Part shown: positions 43,843 through 53,559 of the stretch, piece by piece
How positions within the stretch are numbered: position 1 is the first letter of the stretch
How the letters are laid out: every line of letters starts with the position of its first letter
Origin: Pegoplata infirma
Lineage: Eukaryota > Arthropoda > Insecta > Diptera > Anthomyiidae
Assembly: GCA_963921195.1 (NCBI GenBank)
Contig: OY992537.1
Location: forward strand, 13,383,716 to 13,447,715
Direction: 5' to 3'
Length of the DNA: 64,000 bases
The notes under the pieces: model-generated
The model's input: only the letters and a program-made list of their open reading frames with translations
Databases searched by the model: none
Told to the model about the DNA's origin: nothing
Position numbers and translations under genes: made by a program

Positions 43843-46511
43843 TTATTCTAGTAGAGATCTTATGGTTTCGAAGTTCGATAATCTGCATCTGTCATTAAAT
43901 GACAAAGCAAGATTTTGTGTGAAATTGTCGATAGTTTTATGACCGAAGCGATTATGCAAAAGTGTTGTTGAATATCTCGGTTTTAAATTATGAATAATTT
44001 TTAGGTTCTTATTTTGAATAATTTGAATTTTTTTTGTATGTGACTTTGCTGTCCTATTGTACCATACTTGACAGGCGTAGGTCATAATAGGACGTATACA
44101 CATTTTATACAGTAGAGACTTGTTTTGGATATTTAATGTTGACCTGCGATTAAGCAAAGGGTATAATGCCCGTCCGCATCTAATAGCTTTTTCACAAATT
44201 GATAGAACGTGGTTTTTGAATGTAAGTTTCTTATCAAGTATCAATCCCAGATATTTAACATGATCATTAAGGTTAATGACGTTTCCTTGGATTTCAAGAG
44301 GAATTGTGGGATTACGCTTAGGTGATTTATTGAATGGAAATAAAATGGCTTGTGTCTTTTCCTGATTTACTCTAATTTTCCATTTGTCAAAAAATCTTTG
44401 AGCCGAATTTAAAGATTTCTGTAATCTTTTTATAATTGCGTTTGAAACTTTCCCATTGCATATAAGGGCAGTGTCATCAGCGTAAAAAGCGGCATCATGG
44501 TTTTTAAGCACATTAAAGTCGGCAGTATATATTGAGTACAATGTTGGAGATAAAACGGACCCTTGGGGAAGACCAGCAGGGATGTTCCGAGTTGATGAAT
44601 TGCAACTGCCCACATTAACTACAAAATGACGATCAGATAAAAAGCTTTTAATAAGTTTTTGTAGATAAATGGGGTATCCAAATATATCTAATTTATATAT
44701 CAATCCATCGTGCCAAATGGAATCAAAGGCCTTTTCGATGTCGAGAAGAACAATACCCGTACTTTTTCGATTAGTTTTGTTTGAATCTATAATTTTCACA
44801 ACCCTTTTAAGTTGGTGAACGGTTGAATGTTCTTTTCGAAATCCAAACTGTTCTTTATTAATAATGTTATTGTTATATGTAAAGATTAGTAATCGTTTTT
44901 GTATGATTTTTTCAAAAACTTTATCTATTATGCTTAAAATGCTGATTGGACGATAGTTATTTGGAAGGTGTGGGTCTTTACCTTTTTTTAAAACGGGAAT
45001 GACCCTTGCTCTTTTAAATGTTTTAGGAAAGTATCCATTATTAAAACAGTAATTAAAAATCTTGAACATTTCAAATATACAATCAGGCATGTTTTTCAGA
45101 ATTATAGTATTAATGCCATCAAGCCCTGGGGCTTTATGATTTTTAAGAATAGAAACAAAAGCTTTAACTTCATCAACGTTTGTCAGCGTATTTTGATCAA
45201 CGATCAATTTATTATTTGAATATAGTTTTTGCATATGATTATATACTTTACCATCTAGTGGTGAGTTGTGGTTGAGAGTAATTGAGTGAGCTTTTTCAAA
45301 TTCGTTTGCAATTGCATTAGCCTTAGATTCATTAGTTTTCAATATTTCTCCATTAGAGGTTAAATCTGAGAGCGGAGCACGATGACCTTTTATAGCTTTT
45401 GTAATTTTCCAGAATTTTTTAGAACCAGTTGGAAGTTTAGATATAAAGCTTGACCAGTTTTTATTCCTGTCTTCGTTAAGATGAAAGTCAATTAATTTAT
45501 TTAATTGTTTTATTGTTGATGTGTATTGGGCTCTCATATTTTGGTCGTAGCATCTTTGTAATTTACGTCGATATTTATTTCTCTGTCTAATTAAATATAT
45601 GGAGGTATCAGAGATTTGCCGTTGCCAATCAGTCTTTTCACCAGTTGGTATTTTATCGAAAGATTTTTGTATTATTTTAGTCACGTTTTCTAAAACCAAA
45701 TCTATATTATCGTTAGTTATTTCTTGGGATGTTAATTGTTGATTTGTCATTTCAGAATTTACCCATGACCTTAGTTCAGCCCAATTAGTAAGGTGGTATA
45801 ATGGAATCTTTTCCCTTTCATAGTGGACATTACCATAGATATTGCATATAATTGGCACGTGATCTGATACTAATTTATTAGGATAAGTTTGAAGTGGTGA
45901 AAACGTAAGAGGTGAATTAGAAAGTAAAATATCTATTGTTGATGGTTGAGTTGGTGTTGAATTTTGCCCAAATCTTGTATGTCTGGCAGGGTAATAGACA
46001 TAATAATTTGATTGGAGTTGATGATTATACAATGTATTACCTGATGTGTTATTTTCTGGACAGTTCCAGCTCGTATGTTGGGCATTTAGATCCCCAAAAA
46101 TAAAGAGTCTGTTGTTGATTTAGTAAGTAGTTCGATATCATCTTTGAATTTATTTGTATATCTAGAGTTATAGGCAGATGTGATAATTGTGCTACGACCA
46201 TTTATTTGTAATAAAATTGATATATTTTCAGTATCAGATGTTTTATATTTTGGTAAAAGTTTATGTTCAATAGATTCTCGAATTGCAATTAAGACGCCAC
46301 CGCCGTGAGTTTCGCGATCTTCTCTGTAAACTTTATAATTTCCAATTTTAAATTTATGTTTTTTATTTAAAAACGTTTCATTTAACAAAATTATATCAAT
46401 TTTTTTGCTACGTGCAAAATATTCAAGTTGTGAAACAGCTGATTCTGTTGTTATGCCCTGAGCATTCCAGTGCATAACGCAAAGACATTTAGTAGAAGAG
46501 TTAGAGAGCAT
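43843..46511 (-). pseudogene. LINE ORF2, endonuclease-reverse transcriptase, single frameshift
   Basis: ORF2 should nick target DNA and reverse-transcribe the element RNA. The first 141 codons (46511-46086) hold the APE-like endonuclease start: MHWNAQG, IILLNETFL, GGGVLIAIRES and TSAYNSRY (catalytic N and E visible). A one-base indel near 46105-46112, within CTCTTTATTTTTG, shifts the frame. Translation continues in another frame with FGDLNAQHTSWNC and runs on as a 729-residue open frame (46032-43843). That part has STIDILLSN and SDHVP (endonuclease end, residues about 31-60), the RT domain about 340-600 (LPNNYRPISIL, FGFRKEHST, LLDIEKAFD with D431, AGLPQGSVLSP, FYADDTAL at 517-523, VKYLGLILDKKLTF), and the thumb/C-terminal region. 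No RNase H or C-terminal zinc finger was seen. All key catalytic residues survive; the frameshift alone makes it non-autonomous, unless it is a sequencing or assembly error. Confidence 0.92.
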
Positions 46512-47679
46512 GTTTAAGCATCATGCCCAATACTCTTAATTTATCATATTTGTTTTGACATTTTTGAAGAGCATCAATTGCTTCAAAATAAATATCTAAG
46601 AGCTCTTCATTTGAAATGTCATCATCATCTTCGTTGTTATTTATAATTCGTTGTTTGTTTTGTATAACATCAGAATATTTCTTACCTTTTGTGAAAAAGT
46701 CACATGTTTTAGACGTTGAGGGCAAATTGTCATTATTTGGTAAATGAGGAAAATTATTAGGCGAATTAAAGTCTGGAATATTATTTCTGACTCTTTTTCG
46801 TGTGTTATTTCCATGTGATGTCGCTCTTTGGCGAATTTCCAAGTAATCCTTTCTACAGGGGCAATGTGGATCATCGGCTCTGTGATTTATATTTTTAAGT
46901 TTTTTCTTTGCACAATTGTGGCATTTGTAAATGACAGGTCCGTCTATTGAGGTTTTATTTAATGTACACGTAGAGTAATCATGTTCACCAGCACAAGCTG
47001 GACAGATAATTTTTCTTTGGCAATGTCTTGCACCATGACCGTACATTGAACACTTAGTGCATTGAGTCGGTCCTTTATTGCCCTTAAGTGGACTCCTCCA
47101 ATAAACAGATATCCCATAGAAATATTTAATTTTCATAATTTCTCTTTTTGAAATTTGTTCACGATTAAACTCAATTATATAAAGTGCATCGTCACAGTTT
47201 GATCTTTTTGTTTTAATTTCTTTTACATTTAAGGGAATTATGTTATGAGTGTTTTTAAATTCTTCGTTAATTGTTTTTGTATCTAGGTATGGCAGGCCAA
47301 ACAATACTAGTTTAAACTTATTTTTGTCTTTAACTTCGTGTGAATAAAATTGGAACTTTGCATTTTTTAAAATCTTAATTGCATCGTCGTAGAGAGACAT
47401 ACTTTCCGAAATAATCTTTGTTCCAATTGACATTCTTTTAAATTTGTATTGTTTTCCAATAGAGCTTAGAACCAGTGCAAAGCTATGTGCGGCATCCACA
47501 ATAATTGGAGGAACTTTTTCTTTAGGAGTTAAAATTTCACCTTCTTCATCATTGGATGAATCAAAATCGTCAACGTCATCTTCAAGTACCTTGAATCGGT
47601 TGCTAAAAGAACCAGAATTGGTTCTTTGCCCCTTGAATTTGGGATTGTTTCCCCAAAACTTCTTTCGTTTACCAACCAT
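46501..47679 (-). CDS. LINE ORF1, Gag-like nucleic-acid-binding protein
   Basis: This intact frame of 392 residues should coat the element RNA and carry it to the nucleus. It has a basic N-terminus, an acidic stretch (about 33-48), then a PRE/C2HC-type region (about 120-200: KFKLVLFGLP, ISVYWRSPLKGNKGPTQC) typical of Jockey-clade Gag. Three zinc knuckles follow: C207-x2-C-x4-H-x4-C220, C226-x2-C-x3-H-x4-C238, and a looser CHNC...H...C at about 253-275. An acidic patch (DDDD near 351) precedes the C-terminus. The start is the first ATG after the 102-nt leader. The stop lies 11 nt inside ORF2 (ATG of ORF2 at 46511), so translation of ORF2 probably depends on reinitiation or coupling. Length and domain order fit the family. 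Confidence 0.92.
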   Translation of the reverse strand: MVGKRKKFWGNNPKFKGQRTNSGSFSNRFKVLEDDVDDFDSSNDEEGEILTPKEKVPPIIVDAAHSFALVLSSIGKQYKFKRMSIGTKIISESMSLYDDAIKILKNAKFQFYSHEVKDKNKFKLVLFGLPYLDTKTINEEFKNTHNIIPLNVKEIKTKRSNCDDALYIIEFNREQISKREIMKIKYFYGISVYWRSPLKGNKGPTQCTKCSMYGHGARHCQRKIICPACAGEHDYSTCTLNKTSIDGPVIYKCHNCAKKKLKNINHRADDPHCPCRKDYLEIRQRATSHGNNTRKRVRNNIPDFNSPNNFPHLPNNDNLPSTSKTCDFFTKGKKYSDVIQNKQRIINNNEDDDDISNEELLDIYFEAIDALQKCQNKYDKLRVLGMMLKHAL

Positions 47680-47781
47680 TTAATATAAAATAAATTTACT
47701 TTATTTTAGAAATAAATAGATAATAAATGCGAGAGCGCAAAAAAATACACACATGCGGGTCAGCTGATACCGCAGTACTGA
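47680..47781 (-). promoter_or_regulatory. LINE 5' UTR and internal promoter
   Basis: The 102-nt leader starts TCAGTACTGCGG immediately inside the target duplication. TCAGT matches the insect initiator consensus with transcription starting at its A, consistent with the internal downstream promoters known for Jockey elements. A downstream promoter element is not clear. Confidence 0.6.
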
Positions 47782-48489
47782 GGTAAAAAAAATGATTTTT
47801 TCACGAAAACCAAAATTATGTTAAAAAAAATTTAATGAACCCAAAATTTTTGGTGAAAAAAAATTTTGATGAAAAAGTTTTTGATGAATTTTTTAATGAA
47901 AAGAAAAATTTTTTGATGTAAAAAAAAATGATGAAAAAAAAATATGAAAAAAAAAATTTGTTGAGAAAAAATTGATAAATAAAAATTTGAAAAAAAAAAT
48001 TGGTGAAAAAAATGGATGAACAAAAATATGATAAAAAAAAATTTATAAAAAAAAAATTTTGATGAAAAAATAAAATTTGATGAAAAAAAAATTTATGAAA
48101 AACAAGTAAAAAAGTTAAATTTGGCCTTGCCGAATGCAGTGATACCCTCCACAATTTCAAAAAGATTACCCAGCAAAACTTTGGTAATGGGTAGTGATTA
48201 TATAACACATTACCAGGTAATGCATATAACTTATTTGTAGCATTATTTTATGATGTCTTACCAAACATTTGTTCCACATCGTATTATTTTCAAGTGAAAA
48301 ATAATGCATTACTAATAATTTTCTACGTAATGCATGATTATTGGAAAAAATGTATTTCATATTTATTATTTCTAATCATTAAATCATTGATGACTTATAT
48401 TTGGTTACATTATGTATTATTTGAAAGTTTGAAATAATGTATTATTTATAATTGGATGCATAATGCATTACAATAACATAAAAAATAAT

Positions 48490-49667
48490 AAGGGTTCAAG
48501 TTGAAAAAATGCAGAAGAAAAATTGATTTTCTAAAAATTATAGACATTTCTGGTATTTCCTATACCGGTTTCAAACACCCCAGTTAGTGTCATCTTCAGT
48601 AGGATTTTAAATGTCGGTTTGTCTTGTTAATGAAAACTGTTTTTTATATATGTGAATATTTATAGTTTCTACAGAATAAATTTTGACAGTTTCCAACACT
48701 ACAATTCTATTTCTAGCAATCTCAACCTCACTTAATACTTTCTTTCAACTTTTTTGTCTCTTACATTATTTTGCAAGGGTTACCAACATGATCTGGAATT
48801 GCAGACACAAATGAAGGAATTTGCTTTTTCTGTTTCGGAGACGTGCCTAATGGCGACATATTTTGTCAGTAATTTTATTTGATTTTTTTCTGTAAGTACA
48901 GATCGAGCACGGGCTCTAATTATATTTGTTATAAGGGTTCAAGTTGAAAAAATGCAGAAGAAAAATTGATTTTCTAAAAATTATAGACATTTCTGGTATT
49001 TCCTATACCGGTTTCAAACACCCCAGTTAGTGTCATCTTCAGTAGGATTTTAAATGTCGGTTTGTCTTGTTAATGAAAACTGTTTTTTATATATGTGAAT
49101 ATTTATAGTTTCTACAGAATAAATTTTGACAGTTTCCAACACTACAATTCTATTTCTAGCAATCTCAACCTCACTTAATACTTTCTTTCAACTTTTTTGT
49201 CTCTTACATTATTTTGCAAGGGTTACCAACATGATCTGGAATTGCAGACACAAATGAAGGAATTTGCTTTTTCTGTTTCGGAGACGTGCCTAATGGCGAC
49301 ATATTTTGTCAGTAATTTTATTTGATTTTTTTCTGTAAGTACAGATCGAGCACGGGCTCTAATTATATTTGTTATAAGGGTTCAAGTTGAAAAAATGCAG
49401 AAGAAAAATTGATTTTCTAAAAATTATAGACATTTCTGGTATTTCCTATACCGGTTTCAAACACCCCAGTTAGTGTCATCTTCAGTAGGATTTTAAATGT
49501 CGGTTTGTCTTGTTAATGAAAACTGTTTTTTATATATGTGAATATTTATAGTTTCTACAGAATAAATTTTGACAGTTTCCAACACTACAATTCTATTTCT
49601 AGCAATCTCAACCTCACTTAATACTTTCTTTCAACTTTTTTGTCTCTTACATTATTTTGCAAGGGTT
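48490..49667 (-). mobile_element. 443-bp tandem array, candidate retrozyme-like insertion
   Basis: Units of 443 bp repeat 2.66 times from AAGGGTTCAAG to GCAAGGGTT, virtually without mismatch. The block is bounded by the 10-bp direct repeat AAAAAATAAT (48480-48489 and 49668-49677), so it arrived as an insertion. On the minus strand each unit carries a CUGAAGA-hairpin-GAAACCGG core. No reading frame. A decayed inverted relative is at 58016-58578. Unit length, tandem arrangement, ribozyme-like core and target duplication parallel the 517-bp array although the sequences differ. Confidence 0.75.
48558..48604 (-). ncRNA. Hammerhead-like motif in the 443-bp unit
   Basis: On the minus strand: UCCUA (stem I), CUGAAGA, a stem II of about 5-6 bp (ACACU/GGGUGU), GAAA, the self-complementary ACCGGU (minimal stem III), A at the cleavage position, then UAGGA pairing with UCCUA. 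Minimal palindromic stem III is typical of hammerheads that act as dimers. Stem II begins with a U-U mismatch, a deviation. Copies: 49001-49047 and 49444-49490. In the relative at 58094-58140 the core is CUGAUGA and stem I is UCCUA/UGGGA, keeping pairing. Confidence 0.4.
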
Positions 49668-49708
49668 AAAAAATAATTATTTTATAAAAAAATGCATAAG
49701 TTTAAACT

Positions 49709-49805
49709 AGAGATGGGCTCACGACAGAAAATTTCTAACGACACACACTCACGAGCATATTTTATCTACTTACACTCACTTACAATCACGTGAGTAAATT
49801 TAATA
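49709..49805 (+). mobile_element. TAGAGATG hAT-type fragment
   Basis: It reads TAGAGATGGGCTCACGACAG, CACACACTCACGAGC and CAATCACGTGAGTAAATTTA, matching 43139-43290. The right end is missing. Confidence 0.45.
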
Positions 49806-50599
49806 CAAAATTACTTTTTCACTACTCGTAACACCTTATATATTATCTTCTGGTATGCTATATTATTTCATTTCTCGTAACCTATAAAATATCATATATT
49901 TTACACCTTACTCGTATTCTTCATTATAAATTTATGACTTATTTTATACCTTACTGGTATTCTTTGTGATAATGTGGATGCATTACTTTGAGTCTCATCG
50001 CCTGTTAAAATCATCAATGCTGCAATGTATAAAATAAGAGATCCTATACCTTATTTTATACCATATTTGGTAATCTAAGTTTTGCTGGGTATTGCAAAAA
50101 ACTTTATTTAAGAGGAAATTAGTTTTGAAAAAAACATTTTGGTAAAAAAAAAAATCCGCGATTTTTTTCTTTTTTTGTCAAAAAATAGGGGCGTAAATAC
50201 CATTTGGTGTTCAATTATGTTGACATATGTCAACCAGAAGCCAAATTAAAGCATTTTGTATTTTTAGGTTATGTTGAATGTACTGACATTTTTGAGGTGT
50301 GCTTACATTTTCTTTCATAACTTTTGAACCGCTGAACCGATATTGCTCAAATTCAATAACAAACTTCTCGGGAGAACTTCCAATAAATATGTTAAGTTTC
50401 AGTCATCTATGTGCAATATTTTTTCCGTGATAACATTTTCCACAGACAGACAGACGGACATCGCTAGAATGTCTTAAAATCGATCGGTAATCATGAATAT
50501 ATATACTTTATGGGGTCCCAGACCGATATTTCGATGAGTTACAAACGGAATGACAAACTTATATATACCCTCTATCACTAAGTGGAGGGTATAAAAAAC

Positions 50600-51402
50600 A
50601 AAACAATTCGCTGTTTTGTTTCTAAAAATTAGTAAACTATTTTTTTAGGTTGTTCCACTATTAAAGATATTTAATTTTTCTTTTAGCTGTTTCATTGCGA
50701 CATATTTGGGATTTGACATTATAAGATTTTGACAAAAACTCAAACAAAATAAAAAATGGGCAATTTTTCATTTTTTTATTTTTGGCCATTTTTTCGAAAT
50801 GAAAAATCACACAATTTTTTATTTCGAAATTTTGCCCAAAAACTATGAAAATGATATCGTCGAACTATATTCAATAAATGCCAACTCGAAAAAGCTTACT
50901 TTTCAGGAGAGCTAAAAAACTAGTTATTTTGCATATTATTGTAAAAATAAACAATGTACCTTCCATAAGATGGTTTAAATATTCTAAATAATTTTTACCT
51001 ATGCCAAAAATTTCATATTTTGCACTGGTTTGCGTATTTTTTTGAGATGGCATTTATTACTATATCAAAAAACAAATATTTTTTTAGAGTTGGCATATTT
51101 TGTCGGAAACTAAAAATCATTTTTTTTTTGAAAATTTTTTATAAATTTTTTTTTTTTTGGATTTTGTTTTCCTTAGTGCGGTAATTGCAAAAACTAAAAA
51201 AAATTAAAAATCTATGCATATTTTTAAAAGTTACTAGCTCCGAAAGCCTTTTAGTCTCAGGGTGGTCAACTTTGGCACTCTGTAACTGACGCTTTATTGT
51301 AGAAGGCTCACTCCAAACTAGCTATTTTGAAAGCTTATATCATTGACTTTATTTGCCCCAGTCATAATGTTTCAATCTGATAAATAGTTTGAAAGTTACA
51401 TA
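50600..51402. repeat. Outer, diverged arm of the 51-54 kb palindrome
   Basis: About 50795-50895 (TTTTTATTTCGAAATTTTGCCC, GATATCGTCGAACTATATTC, AATGCCAACTCG) is a diverged inverted match to about 53898-53990 (GAGTTGGCATATTTTGAATAT, GTTCACGATATATGG). No gene. Confidence 0.45.
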
Positions 51403-53558
51403 CATATATGGGGGTTTTCGTGTCAACTGACACAACTTTTGAAACCGATGTCTTCCGATCGGGATGAAATTTGCACCAAGGTTAGTCCTATTGGATAGTA
51501 GTTCAGACACAATTTTTCAACAAGATCGGTCAAGAACTCTCTGAGTTAGAGGGGGTCGAAATTTGACATTTTGGCCAAAGAGGTGTTGATTCTCATCCAT
51601 GTAACTTCTTACCTATTGTTTTTAGCAAAATGTGTGCCAAAGAGTTTAGATAGATATTTCTTCAGTCTTTCGAAAAAAAAATATAAAAAAAATAAAAAAA
51701 AAATTTTTGATTTTTTTTCTTAAAATTCCAAAACTTTTTTGACTTTTTCCTCAAATTGGGCCCTTTTTTTTTTTTTTTTTTTGATTCAAAAGAAAGCTTA
51801 GGCGATTTCCTTTCAGAGCTGTGGGGTCGCTTAGTGGGATGCGAGTGGGATATCTATGAAAAAAATTTTTTTTTAACTTTGGAACACTAAAAACCGTTCT
51901 TCAATTTGCACTATTAGGCGTGGTATAGCTAACCAGTTATCGATTTCGATTCGCGATACCCTCTAATTTTTTTAGGTTCGAAAAAGAAAGCACGAGCCAA
52001 AAAATGGGGGCGGTGGGGAGGGGCCATATGGCCCCTCATTGGGGTCAAAGTTGGGCGTAAAGAGGTAAAAGTCCTCAAAAAGCCCCAAAACTCCCCTAGA
52101 AACGCCCCTGGAGGGGTGCAATGTGAAACCGACCTCCAATAATTTTCTGCCCCCAACATTTTTCTTGAACATACCTTACCCCTATTTCCACTTTCTAAGG
52201 GGGCTCCCATACAAAATGACATTTTTATAAAATTTGCTCCTACCGCTCTAACTGTCCATAGGGTGCCCCTAGATAAGTAAAATGTATGACCGACCCCCAA
52301 TATTTTTTCAACTCCAACATTTTCTCAGAATATACCTACCCTTTATTTTCAACTCTTAAGGGGATCCCCATACATTTTTTTTATTTTTTTATTAGTTTTT
52401 AAAAATACATGTTTTTATAATGTATGGGAGCCCCTTAGGGAGTGGAGATAGGGTGTTATGATGTTCGGACAAAATGTTGATAACTAAAAAATAATGGGGG
52501 TTGGTCGTAATTTTTGCCTCTCTAGGAGGCACGGTAGGGGCGGTAGGAGCTGGTTTAATAAAACAAATTTATACAAAATAAAAGAAATGTATGGAGACCA
52601 CCTTAAGGGTTAAAGATACATTGTAGGTATGTTTGCAAAAAATGTTGGAATTAATAAAATAATGGAGGTCGGTCATACATTTGGCCCCACTAGGGGCACT
52701 TTAGAGTGAGTTAGAATGGTAGGATCAAATTTTTTTAAAAATGGTTTGTATGGGAGCCCCCTTAGGAACTGGAAATAGGGGTAAGGTATGTTCAAGAAAA
52801 ATGTTGGGGGCAGAAAATTATTGGAGGTCCGTCTCACATTGCGCCCCTCCAGGGGCGTTTCTAGGGGAGTTTTGGGGCTTTTTGATGACTTTTACCTCTT
52901 TACGCCCAACTTTGACCCCAATGAGGGGCCATATGGCCCCTCCCCACCGCCCCCATTTTTTGCCTCGTGCTTTATTTTTCGAACATAAAAAAATTAGAGG
53001 GTATCACGGATCGAAATCGAAAACTGGTTAGCTATCCCACGCCTAATAGTGCAAATTGAAGAACCGTTTTTTGTGTTCCAAAGTTAAAAAATTTTTTTTT
53101 TCATAGATATCCCACTCGCATCCCACTAAGCGACCCCACAGCTCTGAAAGGAAATCGCCTAAGCTTTCTTTTGAATAAAAAAAAAAAAAAAAAAAAAGGG
53201 CCCAATTTGAGGAAAAAGTCAAAAAAGTTTTGGATTTTTAAGAAAAAAAATCAAAAATTTTTTTTTTATTTTTTTTATATTTTTTTTTCGAAAGACTGAA
53301 GAAATAGCTATCTAAACTCTTTGGGACACATTTTGCTAAAAACAATATGTAAGAAGTTACATGGATGAGAATCAACACCTCTTTGGCAAAAATGTCAAAT
53401 TTCGACCCCCTCTAACTCAGAGAGTTCTTGACCGATCTCGTTGAAAAATTGTGTCTGAACTACTATCCAATAGGACTAACCTTGGTGCAAATTTCATCCC
53501 GATCGGAAGACATCGGTTTCAAAAGTTGTGTCAGTTGACACGAAAACCCCCATATATA
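51403..53558. mobile_element. 2.16-kb palindrome with GC-rich sub-repeats
   Basis: Arms of about 1.05 kb are closely matching inverted copies from TATATGGGGGTTTTCGTGTC (left) to its complement (right), meeting near 52480. Inside each arm, phrases of about 160 bp recur in diverged form: (CCCCCAACATTTTT...ATACCTTACCC...AAGGGGGCTCCCATAC) and (CTCCAACATTTTC...ATACCTACCC...AAGGGGATCCCCATAC). The mirrored open frames of 123 and 96 codons exist because the arms are duplicated; no domain is visible. It contains the phrase TTTTGAAACCGATGTCTTCC. No transposase. Weak similarity extends outward to about 50.8 and 54.0 kb. Confidence 0.8.
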
Positions 53559-53559
53559 A

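Larger units (their letters stand above)
43591..47781 (-). mobile_element. Near-full-length Jockey-like LINE (non-LTR retrotransposon)
   Basis: This 4.19-kb element is oriented on the minus strand: 5' UTR of about 102 nt, ORF1 (Gag-like), ORF2 (endonuclease plus reverse transcriptase), a 3' UTR of about 225 nt, AATAAA about 15-20 nt before the tail, and a poly(A) tail (a run of about 27 T at 43591-43617). Flanking direct repeats GGTAAAAAAAAT (43579-43590 and 47782-47793) are a 12-bp target duplication. The first base after the duplication begins TCAGTACTGCGG, an arthropod initiator-like TCAGT, as expected for Jockey internal promoters. Full length, tail and duplication all intact suggest a young insertion into a family D repeat. 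Only one frameshift in ORF2 was found. Confidence 0.93.
43300..48100 (+). repeat. Family D dispersed repeat, copy 3, split by the LINE
   Basis: The left part (43300-43590) has GAATTGAAATATCAGTCGAGG, ACCCCATTAAAAA and GTGAAAAAGTAGTTTTGG-type text. The right part (47782-48100) is the (GATGAAAAAAAATTT)n block. A family A end fragment in minus sense lies at about 43455-43505 (TTGGAGAGTATAAAAGATTCGG). The two parts join once the LINE and one copy of its target duplication are removed. Confidence 0.6.
48169..50089. mobile_element. CCCAGCAAAA-ended MITE carrying the 443-bp array
   Basis: The termini CCCAGCAAAACTTTGGTAAT and (complement of right) CCCAGCAAAACTTAGATTACC are flanked by TA on both sides. 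The interior on both sides is TTACC/GGTAA and GCATTA-rich. It has been enlarged by the 443-bp tandem array (48490-49667) and a TAGAGATG hAT-type fragment (49709-49805). Confidence 0.75.
48102..50592 (+). mobile_element. Family A dispersed repeat, copy 8, interrupted
   Basis: It starts ACAAGTAAAAAAGTTAAATT, TGGCCTTGCCGAATGCAGTG, ATACCCTCCACAAT, breaks at 48167, and resumes at 50090 with text matching copy 1 in the opposite sense (TTTGGTGTTCAATTATGTTG, AGGTTATGTTGAATGTAC). It then has GACAGACGGACATCGCTAG, AATGTCTTAAAATCGATCGG and ATATATACTTTATGGGGTCCC, and the end CACTAAGTGGAGGGTATAAA. The break is filled by a CCCAGC MITE. Confidence 0.75.

Noticed and set aside
44430..44615. 61-codon minus-strand frame within ORF2
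   Set aside because: Alternative-frame shadow of the reverse transcriptase domain.
47444..47683. 79-codon plus-strand frame
   Set aside because: Antisense shadow of LINE ORF1.
47816..48208. 130-codon Phe-rich minus-strand frame
   Set aside because: Complement of the A-rich family D block.
51929..53031. Open frames of 123 and 96 codons (GAPLESGNRGKVCS-type) on opposite strands
   Set aside because: They are mirror copies in the arms of a palindrome, have no domain, and a second frame through the same DNA is equally open; composition reflects the GC-rich sub-repeat.
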